Part shown: positions 29,807 through 31,741 of the stretch, in pieces | Numbering within the stretch: position 1 is the stretch's first letter | How the letters are laid out: each line of letters starts with the position of its first letter | Origin: a virus | Virus record (IMG/VR): IMGVR_UViG_3300040815_001638 | Coordinates: 1-31,741 of that record | Strand: one strand, 5' to 3' | DNA: 31,741 nt | Notes under the pieces: generated by a model | What the model was told of the DNA's origin: nothing | Seen by the model: only the letters and a program-made list of their open reading frames with translations | Database searches by the model: none | Position numbers and translations under genes: made by a program

Positions 29807-30960
29807 TAGCTTAAAGAGTCGTATGGCGTCCACTCAGGGAACCCGTTAGCGTTACAAGTTAATGCGTATCCTTCCCCGTTCACATTAGCTTGCGCTGGTC
29901 TTGGTAAAGTTACCCAGTCTGTTCCGTCATGGTAAAGGATGTCACCTGCATAGCCTTCAGGTAGCCCCTTGCATCCTGCGGTGATTACTGGGACGGGGTT
30001 TGTATTTGTGATCAGTCCGTCTGACCAAGACAGCAGCTCAACGTCATCTTCCTCTTCATCACATTGGCGCCATACAAGAGTTCCAGACTTGTTATTCCCC
30101 TCAATTGTAATTGTTCCTTCACCATCGTCATTGACCTCAATCTGAGGATCTTCAAATTTTTCCGAAAGACATGAGAACTTTATAGCGTCATTGGTGGCGT
30201 CGATCTCATCGCCCACGGCATCAACAATGACTTTCCCATATTCAGGAATATGCCCTCCGCCCGTAGGGACGTATTGCTCCAAGGTTCGGAAGTCATAACG
30301 CTCGGCCGATCTATCCCAGAACTTATGAATGTATCGGGCTCCTCCCACATTCCGGCCAGTCCACAATCTCTCATGCTCGATGTCGCTTTGCTGGTATACC
30401 GTCACTACTGGCGCTCCCTCATCAATCTCAAATTTGAAGAGCTTCACATAGTAAGAGCCAGGTGCGCCAGCACCTTCACCGCTGGGCGGGTCGTGGTGGT
30501 CGCTATCCTGCTCAGCCCCTACTGTGATTTCTGGAGTGTTTGTTAGGTAGCCAGTCTCAGAAGTGTCGTAATGGACAGATACAAAATCTCCATCGGTGAG
30601 AGTGATTTCCTCCCGTGGTCTTGTGGACATCGAGACGGCGTTGATATTGACCTCGTGGAATACAACCCCATCATTCCCCTGTAGCGTGTCTCTCTCGATA
30701 ACCCATCCCTCTTGTAGCTCGGCAGCGTATTGAGGCGGGTCACTCTCTGGAACTGCGCGTAGTGAACGTATGGAAAACGGGGGAGGCTGAGACTGTTTGA
30801 TTTCTCGTCGCGACTTTGACGCAACAATGACGCCACTTCCCGAGCTGTCGTCAACCGTGATTCCCTGCCCCGCAATGATGCCTCTTCCCTTTAGGTAGTC
30901 GCCCAGCATCCTCCACTTGTGAGGAGTCGGAGAGCCTTGAAAAATCGTTTCCAGATCCAT
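29806..30960 (-). CDS. virion structural protein, unknown
   Basis: 384 aa, acidic, beta-rich, no family recognised. It contains many short strands (PREEITLTDGDFVSVHYDTS, VNDDGEGTITIEGNNKSG) and ends with LYHDGTDWVTLPRP, a form frequent in phage fibre or head-fibre proteins. Lies three bases after the upstream structural gene. Confidence 0.55.
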   Translation of the reverse strand: MDLETIFQGSPTPHKWRMLGDYLKGRGIIAGQGITVDDSSGSGVIVASKSRREIKQSQPPPFSIRSLRAVPESDPPQYAAELQEGWVIERDTLQGNDGVVFHEVNINAVSMSTRPREEITLTDGDFVSVHYDTSETGYLTNTPEITVGAEQDSDHHDPPSGEGAGAPGSYYVKLFKFEIDEGAPVVTVYQQSDIEHERLWTGRNVGGARYIHKFWDRSAERYDFRTLEQYVPTGGGHIPEYGKVIVDAVGDEIDATNDAIKFSCLSEKFEDPQIEVNDDGEGTITIEGNNKSGTLVWRQCDEEEDDVELLSWSDGLITNTNPVPVITAGCKGLPEGYAGDILYHDGTDWVTLPRPAQANVNGEGYALTCNANGFPEWTPYDSLS

Positions 30961-30963
30961 GTC

Positions 30964-31659
30964 TTAGTAGATATCGTCATCCCACCCGTTGCGGCCTGAT
31001 AGCTTCCACACGGTAGTGACTTGGTAAATGTTCCCTCTCCTAAGATAAGACTCTGACCATGCCAGCCAGTCCCTCCCCGAAACGCTTGGATTGTCTCCAC
31101 CTGGAAAGTCGATTGTTCCGACATCCCGAATGCCAGTTGGCCTAGTCGTTTGAAACTTGGTCTCTCTCCACTCAGCGCCGGGGGCAAGGTAGGAATCAAC
31201 GCCAGCCTTTGAGCTTGCGGAGCCAGTATAGGCGAACTCTTTCCAGATGGCATTGGTTTTGCCCGATTTGTAGCCCGTGTCAGGATCGACGAAAACCGAA
31301 CCATTCAACGGCGCCGCAGGAGTTCCCGCAAACTCGACAAAATCAGGGTGGACTTGGATTGGCTCCTGTCCTAGCGAAGTCGTAAGCTCGTATGTTGGAT
31401 CGGGAAGAGAGAGCAAGAACCCCTCGAAAGAGTAATTTACCGACCACCAGCCAGGCTTGGAACGTTGGCCGCTTCTCCGTGTTAATGCCATCGAGGAAAA
31501 GCGAGGATGAGGCGCAAACTCAGGTAACATTTGGTCTGGAAACTTGCTATCTGGAATCTCAACAGAGAGTTCGATTGTATCTACTCCAAAGCGGTCAGTT
31601 TCAAACCGTTCCGAGATTTGGTTAATCACCTCATTTAAACCCTTGGAACTTGCTGGCAT
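30964..31659 (-). CDS. virion structural protein, unknown
   Basis: 231 aa, beta-rich with many aromatic residues (SKPGWWSVNYSFEGFLLSLP, AEWRETKFQTTRPTGIRDVG). No family recognised. ATG 31659 has TTTTGACA 15 bases upstream. It is likely a neck, adaptor or minor tail protein from its place at the head end of the tail operon. Confidence 0.55.
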   Translation of the reverse strand: MPASSKGLNEVINQISERFETDRFGVDTIELSVEIPDSKFPDQMLPEFAPHPRFSSMALTRRSGQRSKPGWWSVNYSFEGFLLSLPDPTYELTTSLGQEPIQVHPDFVEFAGTPAAPLNGSVFVDPDTGYKSGKTNAIWKEFAYTGSASSKAGVDSYLAPGAEWRETKFQTTRPTGIRDVGTIDFPGGDNPSVSGRDWLAWSESYLRRGNIYQVTTVWKLSGRNGWDDDIY

Positions 31660-31700
31660 TAAAAATTGCTATTTTGTCAAAAGTTCGATAAGGAATTCTT

Positions 31701-31741
31701 ATGTCAGAAACCTACTACTGGGAGAACGGCGAAAGGGTTCC
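31701..31741 (+). CDS. start of a plus-strand gene, cut by the window end
   Basis: ATG 31701 has AAGGA seven bases upstream and opens 13 codons (MSETYYWENGERV) to the edge with no stop. It diverges from the structural operon. Too short to identify. Confidence 0.4.
   Translation, partial: MSETYYWENGERV

Overview
This window is most of the genome of a tailed double-stranded DNA phage or prophage (Caudoviricetes, probably siphovirus-like). It carries a lambda-type packaging and portal set, a tape measure protein, a frameshifted tail assembly chaperone, a lysis cassette and a replication/recombination block. Almost every gene is on the minus strand. I see no integrase, no recognisable repressor and no tRNA, so the lifestyle cannot be decided here. 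The host is uncertain. Many starts lack a Shine-Dalgarno site and instead have A-rich (early genes) or TTTTGACA (late genes) leaders, and the tail fibre type is common in marine phages. A Gram-negative marine bacterium, perhaps of the Verrucomicrobiota/Planctomycetota group, is a guess only.

Layout, read 5'->3' on the minus strand from the right: neck and tail genes (31659 to 24788), a small tail protein and large tail fibre (24747 to 22175), a fibre-linked gene, a lysis cassette (21798 to 20514: two small membrane proteins, a coiled-coil protein with an embedded lipoprotein gene, and an amidase). A divergent control region follows (20035-20255), with one small plus-strand gene (20256-20486). 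The early block then runs from 20034 to 5382: small regulators, an OB-like protein with a RecE-like exonuclease and a RusA-like resolvase, a PP-loop ATPase, a Dam-like methylase plus HNH nuclease, a replication initiator, a DnaB N-domain-only protein and DnaB helicase, many small genes, a second methylase, a DUF3127 OB-fold protein, and a Zn-binding protein with tandem repeats. After a terminator and a possible cosN, the packaging/head block runs off the left edge: TerS, TerL, gpW-like, portal, and protease probably fused to capsid. If the genome is circular or concatemeric, the left edge joins sequence beyond the right edge. A 13-codon plus-strand fragment starts at 31701.

Most genes are coupled by 4-bp ATGA/GTGA overlaps, which fixed many starts and revealed seven genes of under 60 codons.

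The most unusual feature is a structured RNA element of about 145 nt present in two clear copies (13813-13960 and 15451-15591), with a possible third (6120-6212). Each ends in a poly-U terminator-like hairpin whose apical loop is complementary to an upstream strand, forming a pseudoknot, and sits directly before a start codon. The two clear copies bracket an AT-rich HNH nuclease/adenine methylase pair, which suggests a transferred or mobile restriction-modification-like cassette. Also notable: a -1 frameshift site (A9) in the tail chaperone, iteron-like repeats inside the initiator gene, and short direct repeats at gene junctions between 9.2 and 10.7 kb.
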